Positions 1-9,085 of a stretch of DNA of 64,000 bases are shown piece by piece. A program made the position numbers and the translations under genes. The stretch's first letter is position 1. Each line of letters begins with the position of its first letter. This DNA is from Candidatus Binatia bacterium (GTDB lineage: Bacteria; Desulfobacterota; Binatia; HRBIN30), in contig JAOAHD010000002.1 in assembly GCA_026415395.1 (NCBI GenBank), positions 62,001 through 126,000 on the forward strand, in the 5' to 3' direction. Below the pieces are notes generated by a model, which was not told the DNA's origin, searched no databases, and saw only the letters and a program-made list of their open reading frames with translations.

Positions 1-483
1 TACCGCCGGTCGCCCCTGCGCGTTGCGTATCGATCGAAAGATGCCGTCGGGCCGTGGTAGCGTTGTGCCACGACGGCAGCGCGGGCGACGTATGCGTCGC
101 CCCTACGATGGCGTTGGTGCAGGGTGCCAAGGTGGCCACACGCGCGGCAGCGGTCGCGACAGGGTCCGCCAAGGCACGCGTTCCGCATGCCCCATCTGCC
201 ATTCGCTCTTTCTCCCGCCACTCGCCGCTTGCTGATCCATTCGCCATTCACTGGCCACACCGTCCCCGCCCCACGGGCGACGCATGCGTCGCCCCTACGG
301 GGGTGTTGGTGCAGGGTGGCCAGGTGCATGGCGCGCGTTCCCGGTCCGCCGTTCACCATTTGCTATCCGCTATTCGCTCTTTCTCACGCCACTCGCCACT
401 CGCTTCTCGCTTGCGAAGCGGAACGCTCTGGCAAAAGGGCCAGTGCCGCTTGTATGGTGCGAGGGTCGAGGGTCGCGGTGTTC
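1..483. repeat. Intergenic composite repeats
   Basis: No gene is supported here. Two copies of the palindrome GGGCGACGCATGCGTCGCCC followed by CTAC lie at 83-102 (one mismatch) and 275-294. Each is followed by a GTTGGTGCAGGGTG-type spacer and a pyrimidine-rich stretch of short CCATTCGC / CACTCGCC / GCTCGC words (about 190-260 and 345-420). The same composite unit recurs at 8120-8900, on the other side of the 484-7976 gene block. The open frames that cross this stretch are by-products of its GC content. Confidence 0.75.
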
Positions 484-3483
484 ATGCGTGTCGCCATCAT
501 TACGCTGTTGTTCTTTTTGTCGGGTTTCACCGGGCTCGTCTACGAAGTGATTTGGTCCCGTTACCTCGCGCTCTTGCTCGGCAGCACGGCGCATGCCCAA
601 GTTGGGGTGCTCGCCGTGTTCATGGGTGGATTGGCGGTGGGCAGTGCGCTGTGGGGTGCGGCGGCCGATCGCAGCGCTCGGCCGCTTCGCCTCTATGGCC
701 TTCTCGAAATTGTCGTTGCGGTGGGCACCGCTGCCTTTGCGCTCGGTTTTCCCCTTTGGAGCAACGCCTACTGGTGGCTACTCGGCGTCGTGCCCCCGCC
801 GCATCCTGGGTCAAAGGTCGTTCAAGCCGGGCTTTGTGTCGTCGCCATGGTGCTGCCCACGATTTGTATGGGTGGCACCCTGCCGGTGTTGGTGCGTGCG
901 CTCAGGTTGAGCCGCGAGGGATTCGGCCGGGGGGTGGCGTGGTTGTATGCTGTCAATAGTCTCGGGGCGGCAAGCGGAGCGGCAGCGGCGGGTTTCATTT
1001 TGGTGCCCGGTTGGGGTCTGGATGCTCCGTTCCTCGCCGCGGCGGCGTTGAATCTTGCCGTGGGAGCGGCGGCCTTGGTGCTGGACCACGCGCTTCGGGC
1101 ATCGGCGTTGCCTGACCAAGTTGGCGACGGTCGAGGCCCGTTTGGCGAGGCAACAGCGATTCGAGGCTACCGCTGGCTGATTCCGCTAGCGGCCGCGGCA
1201 TCGGGCGCCGTTGCCATGATGTACGAAGTAGTGTGGATCCGCTTGTGCGGGCTGGTGACGGGCTCCTCCACGTACGCCTTTTCCATCATGCTGACAGCGT
1301 TCATTCTCGGCATCGCCAGTGGGGGGCTAGTGTACAGCCTGTGGGAGCCGGCGCGGCGTCGGCCGCTCCGGTTCTTTTTGATCGCCTCGCTCGCAAGTGT
1401 TGCCGTGCTGCTCGCCTGTTTGCCGTTTTACGAGCGGCTTCCGTACCTGTCCGCGCGCCTGCTGTGGTTCGTACGCCAGTCGGGCTGGGGTTTTGGGGCG
1501 TATCAGCTTGCCGTCCTCGGTTTTTGGGTTGCCGTGATGTTTCCGCTCACCTTTACGAGTGGGCTTACCTTCCCGGCGCTCGCGCATGCGGCCGCGCAAG
1601 TGATTTCTGGGCGTGGTCGTCCGGTGGGCGCCGTGCTTGCGGCGAACACGTTGGGAACGATTGCGGGTACGGTGGGTGCTGGGCTTTTCTTGCTACCGTG
1701 GCTATCGCTGCGCGGTACGTTTCTCGCTGCGGCCGGGATGACGCTTGCTGTCGTGAGTGCCCTCATCGTGGCGGATCGCCACGCGAGTGTGCGACAAAGG
1801 GCGCAGGTCGTGGTGGCGCTGGCGGCGGTGTTCGGCCTCTACGTGTTCTTGCTTCCTCACTGGGACCTGCGCTTGCTCGTTGCCGGAGAATTCCGCCGGC
1901 ACGAGGGGATCGGGCCGGATTTGAGCTTTGGCGACTACAAGGCTGGCTTCGCGCAAGAGCTCGTGTATTACCGCGACGGTGCCACGGCTACCGTGAGTGT
2001 GGAAACCACCGCCGACGATGTGATCTTGCGCGTCAACGGCAAGTCGGATGCCTCGGCCGTCGGTGATCGCGAGACACAACTCCTGGTGGGGCACTTGGGG
2101 CCCTTGATTCTCGGCGATCCCGAGCGGGTTTTGGTGATCGGCTATGGCAGTGGCATGACCTTGGGGGCGATTGCGCGGCACCCCGTGCAGGCGATTGACG
2201 TCGTGGAAATCACCCCGGAAGTGATCGAGGCCGCCGAGTTTTTTCGCCCTTGGGTGAATTCGGTGCGCGGGGACAGCCGCGTGCACGTGCACGTGGAAGA
2301 CGCGCGCACGTTCTTGTTTCGCACCCCGCACCGTTACGACCTGATCGTGAGCGAACCCTCGAACCCCTGGGTGTCGGGGGTGAGCAACCTGTTCAGCCGG
2401 GAGTTCTTCACGCAAGCGCGAAAGCGGCTGTCGCCGCGCGGCATGTTGGTCCAGTGGTTCCATACGTACGAGACGAGCGATGACGTGGTAAGCATGATCT
2501 TACGCACTGCTGCAGAGCAATTTCCCGATGTGCGGCTCTTTCAGTGCAACCATGCGGACTTTGTCCTGGTGGCCTCCCGAGGGCCGCGCACGCTCGACCC
2601 CGAAGCCACTCGCGCCGCCTTTGCGCACGCCTCGGATTTGCGTGCGATCGGGCTGACGCAATGGGAAAGCGTCTTTGCATTGGAAATCGCCGGGCCTAGC
2701 GGTGTGCGTGCGTTGGCGGGGCAAGGGCCGGTGCACACCGACCGCCGACCTCTGCTCGAGTTCCAGGCAGCGCGCGAATTTTATAAAGGCTCGCAAGCCT
2801 CGATGATCCAGGAGGCGCGTTTGCAGGGCAACGATGAACTCCTGCTCCGTGCCCGTGACATTCCGGTGGCGGCATTGCGAGAGTGGGGCCGCTACCAACA
2901 GCGGCTTGCGGGGCTGAACCAACTCAGCAGCTTGCGCCTCCTCCTTGCGTGGTTGGAGCAGGATCCCCTGGACCCGGTGCTTCACGAAGTGGGCGGAGAG
3001 TTTCTCAGGGCCTATCCGCGAGACCTCTTCGTGATGCGGGAATTCACTGCGGTCGCGGGCGCGGGAGGGCCGCAGCGTGGCGAACGGTTGCGGGGTTTGT
3101 TCGCAATTCTGCGCTCGGGTCCGCAACCCATTAACGAGCGCTTCTTGGCCTTGTTGAGACCGCTCGCGCTCGATTCGCAAACCTCGCGGCGTGATGCTGA
3201 GTTGGAACTCCAACTAGCGGAACTGTACGTGGCAGCGCACGCCTTTGCAGACGCGCTCGACGTGCTCGACTCCAGCGAGGGGATGCGGGTCATGGCCGCC
3301 AACGACGAGTGGACGCGTCGCGCCTGCATCCGTGCGGCTGCGCTCGAGGGCTTGCAGAGATGGAAGGAGGCGTTGGTCGCGTTAGAGCGCTGTACACCGG
3401 GCGACCCCGCTCAGCGGCAACGAGTGGAAACACAGCGCCGCGCTCTGCAAGCAAGGGTGGGCACCGGAGGCAACTCCCGGTAG
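484..3483 (+). CDS. Membrane-fused spermidine synthase-like protein
   Basis: This 999-residue protein begins at the ATG at 484, directly before the first hydrophobic helix (MRVAIITLLFFLSGFTGLVY). The frame stays open upstream only through repeat DNA. Residues 1 to about 510 hold two similar halves of multiple membrane helices, the second opening near residue 234 (AVAMMYEVVW). A Rossmann methyltransferase-like domain of the spermidine synthase superfamily follows, with the nucleotide-binding loop GYGSGMTLGAI near 553 and DLIVSEPSNPW near 619. The tail from about 820 is helical and TPR-like. Members of this fused family are usually annotated as spermidine synthases, but their substrate is rarely known, so polyamine synthesis is only a possibility. 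The gene ends in TAG and converges with the neighbouring minus-strand operon. Confidence 0.85.
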   Translation: MRVAIITLLFFLSGFTGLVYEVIWSRYLALLLGSTAHAQVGVLAVFMGGLAVGSALWGAAADRSARPLRLYGLLEIVVAVGTAAFALGFPLWSNAYWWLLGVVPPPHPGSKVVQAGLCVVAMVLPTICMGGTLPVLVRALRLSREGFGRGVAWLYAVNSLGAASGAAAAGFILVPGWGLDAPFLAAAALNLAVGAAALVLDHALRASALPDQVGDGRGPFGEATAIRGYRWLIPLAAAASGAVAMMYEVVWIRLCGLVTGSSTYAFSIMLTAFILGIASGGLVYSLWEPARRRPLRFFLIASLASVAVLLACLPFYERLPYLSARLLWFVRQSGWGFGAYQLAVLGFWVAVMFPLTFTSGLTFPALAHAAAQVISGRGRPVGAVLAANTLGTIAGTVGAGLFLLPWLSLRGTFLAAAGMTLAVVSALIVADRHASVRQRAQVVVALAAVFGLYVFLLPHWDLRLLVAGEFRRHEGIGPDLSFGDYKAGFAQELVYYRDGATATVSVETTADDVILRVNGKSDASAVGDRETQLLVGHLGPLILGDPERVLVIGYGSGMTLGAIARHPVQAIDVVEITPEVIEAAEFFRPWVNSVRGDSRVHVHVEDARTFLFRTPHRYDLIVSEPSNPWVSGVSNLFSREFFTQARKRLSPRGMLVQWFHTYETSDDVVSMILRTAAEQFPDVRLFQCNHADFVLVASRGPRTLDPEATRAAFAHASDLRAIGLTQWESVFALEIAGPSGVRALAGQGPVHTDRRPLLEFQAAREFYKGSQASMIQEARLQGNDELLLRARDIPVAALREWGRYQQRLAGLNQLSSLRLLLAWLEQDPLDPVLHEVGGEFLRAYPRDLFVMREFTAVAGAGGPQRGERLRGLFAILRSGPQPINERFLALLRPLALDSQTSRRDAELELQLAELYVAAHAFADALDVLDSSEGMRVMAANDEWTRRACIRAAALEGLQRWKEALVALERCTPGDPAQRQRVETQRRALQARVGTGGNSR

Positions 3484-3560
3484 GCGCGCGCCGAGCGCTA
3501 GGCTCTTTGCGCCTGCGTCCAATGGTTGCGTGGTCGCGCGCTGTTCCCCCGGCGGGGAAA

Positions 3561-4562
3561 TCAGCGTTTGGCCGGGTCGCACTCGCTCGCTGTTTCCAGC
3601 AGGGGTAGGACCTCGGATCCAAAGCGCTCGATTTGTTCCACCAGTTCCGCGCACGACCGGCTACGGAAACGCACGCCGATGTGTTGCACGCCCAAGGCAC
3701 CGAGGCGGCGTATAAGCGCTGCAATTTGCTCGGGCGAGCCGCTGGTGCAGTGCGGTGCCAGCTCGGGGGGCGGCTCTCCCACGTATAACCAAGGTGAGTT
3801 GATGCCCACTTCCAGCGGCTCGTTGCCACGCGCCCGTTGACGCTCCCGGCGCAAGTACTCGAGCGCAGCTTCCATGCCTATGGCCGGCACGCCTTGCGGC
3901 AACCACCCATCCCCGAGCCGTGCAGCGCGGCGGAGCGCACCGGGTGTCGAGCCGCCCACCCAAATCGGAGGGCGTGGTCGCTGAACGGGCCGCGGCCGAA
4001 TGCCCAAGTCGGCAAACCGCCAGTAGGTTCCTTGGTGGGTGGGAAATTCCTCCGTCAATGCTGCCTGCAGCGCAACGATGGCTTCGTCGAGCAAGCGGCC
4101 TCGGCTGGCAAAATCCACCCCTAAGGCGGCGAATTCGCCTTGCAGGTGCCCGGCGCCCACGCCGATGATCAAGCGTCCGCCGGATAGCGCATCGAGGGTA
4201 CACAGAGCCTTGGCGGCAACGAGCGGGTGCCGGTAAGGCAGAACTAGCACGTACGACAACAAGCGGATGCGTTCGGTGCACGCTGCGAGGAAGCCCAAAG
4301 TAGAGAAAATGTCGTACCAAACTGTCGACATCGCTTCGGCTTGTGCACGAGGGATGGCGATGTGGTCGCACACCGCCAGATAGAAAAAACCAGCTCGGTC
4401 GCAGGCCTGCGCGATGCGGCGAATCTCGTCGCGGCCGGCGCCAGCTTCCCAAGGCTGAGCGAACACGCGGCTTTGTGCCACAATTGGGAGTTGCATGCCG
4501 CAAACCAGGCGGCCCGGGGGGCAAATTTGCACGGCACCGCTGGCTGGGGAACCGCCGGTCAT
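3561..4562 (-). CDS. Luciferase-like F420/flavin-dependent oxidoreductase
   Basis: This 333-residue protein belongs to the luciferase-like monooxygenase superfamily, probably the F420-dependent branch. It shows the expected TIM-barrel pattern: an early strand (MQLPIVAQSRVFAQPW), the segment VGAGHLQGEFAALGVDF near residue 140, and PPIWVGGSTPGALRRAARLGDGW later on. The ATG at 4562 is chosen because GGAG lies six bases upstream and the start sits just after the stop of the preceding gene (4565-4567), which suggests translational coupling. A TTG at 4568 overlaps that stop. Another ATG at 4496 would leave a compact domain but has no visible ribosome binding site. It is the last gene of the leftward operon that starts at 7976. 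The substrate cannot be told from sequence. Confidence 0.85.
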   Translation of the reverse strand: MTGGSPASGAVQICPPGRLVCGMQLPIVAQSRVFAQPWEAGAGRDEIRRIAQACDRAGFFYLAVCDHIAIPRAQAEAMSTVWYDIFSTLGFLAACTERIRLLSYVLVLPYRHPLVAAKALCTLDALSGGRLIIGVGAGHLQGEFAALGVDFASRGRLLDEAIVALQAALTEEFPTHQGTYWRFADLGIRPRPVQRPRPPIWVGGSTPGALRRAARLGDGWLPQGVPAIGMEAALEYLRRERQRARGNEPLEVGINSPWLYVGEPPPELAPHCTSGSPEQIAALIRRLGALGVQHIGVRFRSRSCAELVEQIERFGSEVLPLLETASECDPAKR

Positions 4563-4564
4563 GG

Positions 4565-5731
4565 TCAACTCCGCACTGCGGGCTGCGCTCCTTCGGCGGA
4601 AGGCGTACGGCCGAGGGCAGCCAAGCGATAGCGCGTGGTGCTGTGGATCGGATCTTTGTCGAAGCGGGGAATGACGTACTTACCGAACAGCTCCACGGAG
4701 CGCTTGGCCACCCACTGGGGCTGGGTGGATGCCAAGATGCCGAAGATAATTTGGTCGCACCCGATGTCGACGTATTTTTGCACGGCCCGAGCACATTCCT
4801 CGGGATCGCCGACGATCCTTTGCCCGGTGCGGATGCGTTCTTCGAGTTGGTCGAGTGTCGGCTCGGGGATCACTTGCGGCCAGGGAGGAATTCCGGCCGG
4901 GCGGGGGAAGGTGTCCAAGTACCGGAACACCAAGCTCACGTGATACATGTTCCCCATGTTGCACGCGATGCGGCGCGCTTCTTGGCCGTCCTCCGCGCAT
5001 ACGAGTTGGGTGACGCAGGCCACGTTGTCGTTGACATAGTCGCCAATGGGCTCGGCGTTGCGAATGGTTTTTTTGTAGACCCGAATGAGCGGCTCAAAAT
5101 CCTTGGGTGAGCCCAAGCTGAAGCAAAGCGCCCCGACGCCCAAGCGCGCTGCCTTTTCAAAGGTGGAGGGGTTCCCGCACGCCATCCACAGCGGCGGGTG
5201 CGGCTTGCTGTACGGCTTGGGGAGTACGTTGCGTTCCGGCATGGAGAAATACTTCCCGGTGAAGCTGTAGCGTGTCTCCTTCCACATCCTCAGTATTTGT
5301 GGAAATGCTTCGTCGAACATTTCGCGGGTTGTATCGCTGTCCGGAATTCCAAAGCCTTTGAATTCCGTGCTCGACGAGCCCCGGCCGGTGCCGAACTCGA
5401 AGCGGCCCTCGCTCAAGTGATCCAGCATCGCCACCCGCTCTGCTATGCGGGCCGGATGGTTGACGGGAGGGGTGATGTTGAAAATGGCTGAGCCGACGTG
5501 GATGCGCTCGGTGCGTGCCGCAATGTACGGGAGAAATACCTCCGAAGCGCTGATGTGCGAATATTCTTCCAGGAAGTGGTGCTCGACCGACCAGACGTAC
5601 TTGAAGCCGTTGCGGTCGCAATGCACCGCGAGATCGAGCTCTCGCAGAAGCCGTTCATGTTCGGCTCCTTCCGGATTGGCTTCCATTTCGTGCCGTGGAA
5701 CGTGCGCTTGAACAAACAGCCCAAATTCCAT
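4565..5731 (-). CDS. Luciferase-like flavin-dependent oxidoreductase
   Basis: This 388-residue luciferase-like monooxygenase starts at the ATG at 5731, preceded by AGGAGG six bases upstream. A slightly longer frame to 5752 has no such site. It opens with MEFGLFVQAHVP, the first barrel strand. It carries the family segment FEFGTGRGSSSTEFKGFGI near residue 113 and PPLWMACGNPSTFEKAARLG near 200. It is longer than the adjacent paralogue, and the two are separate subfamilies rather than a recent duplication. Two such enzymes in one operon with an acyltransferase suggest oxidation of a hydrophobic substrate, but this is inference. FMNH2 or F420H2 use cannot be decided here. Confidence 0.87.
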   Translation of the reverse strand: MEFGLFVQAHVPRHEMEANPEGAEHERLLRELDLAVHCDRNGFKYVWSVEHHFLEEYSHISASEVFLPYIAARTERIHVGSAIFNITPPVNHPARIAERVAMLDHLSEGRFEFGTGRGSSSTEFKGFGIPDSDTTREMFDEAFPQILRMWKETRYSFTGKYFSMPERNVLPKPYSKPHPPLWMACGNPSTFEKAARLGVGALCFSLGSPKDFEPLIRVYKKTIRNAEPIGDYVNDNVACVTQLVCAEDGQEARRIACNMGNMYHVSLVFRYLDTFPRPAGIPPWPQVIPEPTLDQLEERIRTGQRIVGDPEECARAVQKYVDIGCDQIIFGILASTQPQWVAKRSVELFGKYVIPRFDKDPIHSTTRYRLAALGRTPSAEGAQPAVRS

Positions 5732-5752
5732 CCCAGTCCTCCTTCCCTTCAC

Positions 5753-7225
5753 TCACTTGCGGATGTTCGCACGCGTCGGCCGTGAGCGCCGAAGGGGTGT
5801 GCGCCGTTCGCGCTCGGCGCGTGCCTCTTGCATGTGCTGCAATTCACCGAATGCTGCCTGTAGGTCGGCGGCAAAGTCGTGCGCGTCGGGCACCAAGTCG
5901 TAATCGGCATTCACGCCGAACAACAGGCGGCCGTCGTAGCTAAAGATGGCGACGCCGAGCCCTTGGTAATCGAACAAGGGCACGGTTGGATACCCGCGGA
6001 GCAGGCGCGAGCCGAGGAGGTAGAGCGGAAACTGCGGTCCGGGCACATTCGTGACGATCAAATTGAAGGGCGACATCCGCATCGCCACCCGCACACCGAG
6101 AGTGAGCACGGGGTTCATCACATCCGCGATGCGGGTGAACACTTCGAGCGCGCGCTCTTCGCCTGTGTGTTTACGGCGCTCGGTTTCGGCCACGAGTGTG
6201 CGGTAGCGGGCCAGCGGATGAGGCTCTGCGACGGGTAAAGAGAGGAGCCACGCGGACACGCGATTGCCCGGCCCTGGGTGATCCTCCGCTCGCCGCAAAC
6301 TCACCGGCACGACGGCGCGAAAGTCCAACCCGTCGAGGCTGACCATTTTTCGTAACAGATAGCGGCGCACGGCTCCGGTTACGGTGGCGAGCACGACGTC
6401 GTTGACCGTGCCGCCCCATCGGTTCTTGATTTCCTTGGCTGCAGCCAGCGGGAGCTCTTGCCAGTCGAAGCGCCGGAAGGGGCCGATGGGCTGGTTCAAC
6501 GGTGTCGGGCTCGGGAAGCGCAAGCCCGAGCGGATGAACGACCAGCTCCGATCCATTGCTTGCGTTGCCTGCTGGAGCGCCGCTTGCGGGTTCTCCAACG
6601 CCGCACGCGCCGCGCGCCACAGTTGGACTGGCAAGGACATTCGCTCCAGTGCCTTGTCGCGGAGAAGCTGGGCACCTGAGGGTGCTGGCCGCGGGCGCCA
6701 AGGTGGGGGCGGTTCGAAGCGTTCGACCGGTGACGGTTGCAGGAGCGTGGCCATCAAGTCCACGCCGGAAACTCCGTCCACCACGGCGTGGTGTGTTTTC
6801 AACAGGATGGCAAAGCGGTCGTCCTGCAAACCTTCGATCACCCATGCTTCCCAAAGTGGCCGCCGCCGATCCAGGGGGATGGACATCAGCCGCCCAGCAA
6901 GCTGTTTCAGTTGCTGTTCGTCCCCGGGGCGCGGCAGCGCCGTGTGCCGCACGTGGTAGTCGAGATTGAAGCGATCGTCATCGATCCAAACTGGGCTTCC
7001 TTCCCACGGCACGAAAGCGAGCCGCTGCCGGTAGCGGGGGATGAGCGGCAATCGGGAGGCGATGTAGGCGCGGATGCGTTCGATATCGATGCCGCCGTCT
7101 GGTCGCACGAGGGAGCCAGCTTCGAACAGGGTGACGCCACCGAGGTGCATGTGGGTCGAACGCTTCTCGAACAGCAGAAACGATCGGTCAGCAGCACTCA
7201 GTGGTTCGTACCATGCTTGTGTCAT
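5753..7225 (-). CDS. Wax ester synthase/diacylglycerol acyltransferase (WS/DGAT)
   Basis: This 490-residue member of the bacterial WS/DGAT family joins fatty acyl-CoA to a fatty alcohol or diacylglycerol. The catalytic motif HHAVVDG (HHxxxDG) lies near residue 143 within LKTHHAVVDGVSGVDLM. The N-terminal segment PLSAADRSFLLFE and the late NVPGPQFPLYLLG are typical of the family. The ATG at 7225 is preceded by AGGAG. A frame to 7273 would overlap the upstream gene, whose stop is at 7251-7253. The N-terminus appears cytosolic with no signal peptide. The enzyme sits between a MerB-like protein and two luciferase-like oxidoreductases in one operon. Confidence 0.9.
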   Translation of the reverse strand: MTQAWYEPLSAADRSFLLFEKRSTHMHLGGVTLFEAGSLVRPDGGIDIERIRAYIASRLPLIPRYRQRLAFVPWEGSPVWIDDDRFNLDYHVRHTALPRPGDEQQLKQLAGRLMSIPLDRRRPLWEAWVIEGLQDDRFAILLKTHHAVVDGVSGVDLMATLLQPSPVERFEPPPPWRPRPAPSGAQLLRDKALERMSLPVQLWRAARAALENPQAALQQATQAMDRSWSFIRSGLRFPSPTPLNQPIGPFRRFDWQELPLAAAKEIKNRWGGTVNDVVLATVTGAVRRYLLRKMVSLDGLDFRAVVPVSLRRAEDHPGPGNRVSAWLLSLPVAEPHPLARYRTLVAETERRKHTGEERALEVFTRIADVMNPVLTLGVRVAMRMSPFNLIVTNVPGPQFPLYLLGSRLLRGYPTVPLFDYQGLGVAIFSYDGRLLFGVNADYDLVPDAHDFAADLQAAFGELQHMQEARAERERRTPLRRSRPTRANIRK

Positions 7226-7250
7226 CGTGCTCCTAGCCCCGCGCTGCGCG

Positions 7251-7976
7251 TTACTCCCCCCAGCCGCTGACATCGACCCCCAGAGATCGAATAAAATCGA
7301 GCACGCGGTCCGGGCGCAAATAATCCGGCGGCCGGTCGTACTGCCACATGCGCGACTTGCCGGTTGGCGTCACAAAGCGCAGCGCTTGCTCGAGGGAAAA
7401 CAACACTCCCCGCCGGCAGATTGCCCGTTCGTAGGCTTCTGCGTGCTCGCGGCTGCACACGAAATTCATCGAATCGCACATGTGTACGATGTTGGTGGTG
7501 TTCCACTCCCGCGGGCTCGAACTCACGTGGATGGCCAACGATGCGGGTTCGTGGTTGAGGAGTTCGCCGTTGCGGCTCAGCAGGCGCACGGGGCCGAGGC
7601 ACTGGGCGCAGTAGCCCTCGATCCGCACGTCTTGGTCGCGCAGCGGCGGCATCATCGACACGGCTAGCGATTCCATCGCACACCCGGCGTAGGCGAGGAA
7701 GCGGTTCCCCACGTGAATTTCTGCGGGAGTTGGGTAGCTGGAGAAGGGTGGGGCCTTGAGGATGTTGAGGTTTTGGGTGGTGAGATCGACCACGCACATG
7801 ATGCCGAGGTCCAGCTCCTTGTACGCCTCGGCAATTTCGCGGCGCGAGAGCCCGGTGGCCTCGTGCACAGCGCGCAAGTTGGGCGCGCGCCCGTGAGTGC
7901 ACCAGTACTCGTAAATAAACTGCCGCACTTTGAGCGCTGCATCGCTGAAGCGGAATTCGGGCACGTTTTGTGGCAT
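7251..7976 (-). CDS. Alkylmercury-lyase (MerB)-like protein with N-terminal helix-turn-helix
   Basis: This 241-residue protein has an N-terminal winged-helix-like region (residues 10-57, with LRAVHEATGLSRREIAEAY) followed by a MerB-type domain. In MerB the catalytic residues are a Cys-x-x-Asp and a second Cys. Here the equivalents appear to be C99 with E102 (GCAMES) and C167 (HMCDSMNF), so the Asp is replaced by Glu. A further pair, CAQC, lies at 123-126. C-Hg lyase activity is therefore uncertain, and many MerB relatives with altered residues are thought to be regulators or have other functions. It is the first gene of the leftward operon, with GGAAGGGG just before the ATG. No mer resistance genes are nearby. 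Confidence 0.75.
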   Translation of the reverse strand: MPQNVPEFRFSDAALKVRQFIYEYWCTHGRAPNLRAVHEATGLSRREIAEAYKELDLGIMCVVDLTTQNLNILKAPPFSSYPTPAEIHVGNRFLAYAGCAMESLAVSMMPPLRDQDVRIEGYCAQCLGPVRLLSRNGELLNHEPASLAIHVSSSPREWNTTNIVHMCDSMNFVCSREHAEAYERAICRRGVLFSLEQALRFVTPTGKSRMWQYDRPPDYLRPDRVLDFIRSLGVDVSGWGE

Positions 7977-7989
7977 GGGCCCCTTCCTA

Positions 7990-8007
7990 AACGAACGATT
8001 GTTCGTT
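7990..8007. promoter_or_regulatory. Perfect inverted repeat, probable operator of the 7976-3561 operon
   Basis: AACGAAC-GATT-GTTCGTT is a perfect seven-base inverted repeat with a four-base spacer. It lies 14 bp upstream of the start of the MerB-like gene. Size, symmetry and position fit an operator for a dimeric repressor of the TetR type. No regulator gene is adjacent, and no -10/-35 boxes are clear enough to call. The lack of a T-run and its upstream position argue against a terminator. Confidence 0.5.
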
Positions 8008-9085
8008 GCCTACCCTGTTTTTGTGTTCGAGGCTAGTCCGTCATCGCCGGAGGCGCTGGAAGTGCACCGCCGGTGGAGACGGGGGATGAGGGTGTGGGAC
8101 GCGGGTGGTGACGGAACCACGGGCGACGCATGCGTCGCCCCTACGGGTTGCGTCGTGGCAAAGATTCCCTCGCGGTGTGGTCACCGGCAAATGCATTGTA
8201 GGGGCAGGCCTTGTGCCTGCCCGTGGGGGTGGGGGGATCGGCCGTCGAGCAGGCAGCGGCGGCGCGATGGCTGGCAACGCGGGCAGCCACAAGGGCTGCT
8301 CCTACAATGGCGTTGGTGGCGCGTGCCAAGACGGCCACCCGCGGGGCAGCGGTGGCAACACCATCGCGAATCGACGTGTTCCGAATTCGCCATTCCCTTC
8401 CAGTCGCTGCTCGCTACTGGCCACTTGCGCCCCCTCACCCGCGGCTAACGCCGCACCCTCTCCCCCCTGCCGGGGGCGAGGGTTTGCGAATATCGCGCGG
8501 CGACTACACGGGCGGCAAACGTGCAGAGCCCAGCAAGAGAATCTCCCTCTCCCCCGCGAGGGGGAGAGGGAAACAGGGTAAGGGGGCGCTCCCGGACCAC
8601 CGGGCACGCTGCTGGGCTGTGACACCGAAGGCGGCGACGCATACGTCGGCCCTACGATCGCGTTGCGGCAGGGCCGTAAGATGCATGGCGCGCGTTCCCG
8701 ATTTCCGATTCGCCGTTCGCCTTTCACACCGCTCGCCACTCGCTGCTCGCTGATCCATTTGCTGGCCGCATCGGGCCCGCAGGCCTGGCGACGCATGCGT
8801 TGGCCCCCGTCCGGCTGACCATCAGACCGAACGGCCATTCCTCATTCGCTGTTTCATCGAGCGCTCCCGACTCGCCGCTCGCTGCTGATTTGCCATCCGC
8901 CCCTTGTGTGACCACTCGGTCGCTCCGGCGGCTGCCTCACGCACCCTGCGCTGCATCAGCAGTGGCGACCCGCCCCGCAAAGCTTGTGACCTCCGCACAC
9001 GCTTCTGGGGCGACGATTGCTCAAAGGGGGGCGCCGCGGATCAGGGCGTAGCAGGCGGCTTGCTCGGGCTCTGTTGTGCCGGGAG
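8008..9085. repeat. Repeat-rich intergenic region
   Basis: No gene is supported. Direct inspection shows palindromic elements at 8121-8140 (GGGCGACGCATGCGTCGCCC), 8198-8222 (GTAGGGGCAGGCC...GCCTGCCC), 8281-8305 (GGGCAGCCACAAGGGCTGCT) and 8630-8660 (degenerate). An oppositely oriented pair of CCCTCTCCCCC/GGGGGAGAGGG elements lies at about 8430-8480 and 8540-8590. CCATTCGC/CACTCGCC word clusters lie at about 8390-8430, 8700-8765 and 8835-8895. The stretch after 8305 (ATGGCGTTGGTGG...) matches the stretch after 102 for roughly 80 bases, so units of more than 100 bp have been copied. Confidence 0.7.

Noticed and set aside
3661-4794. 377-residue minus-strand frame overlapping both oxidoreductases
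   Set aside because: Arginine/proline-rich shifted reading of the two real genes.
8008-8900. CRISPR array in the repeat-rich region
   Set aside because: Repeats are not evenly spaced, are palindromic and differ among copies; there are no unique spacers or cas genes.
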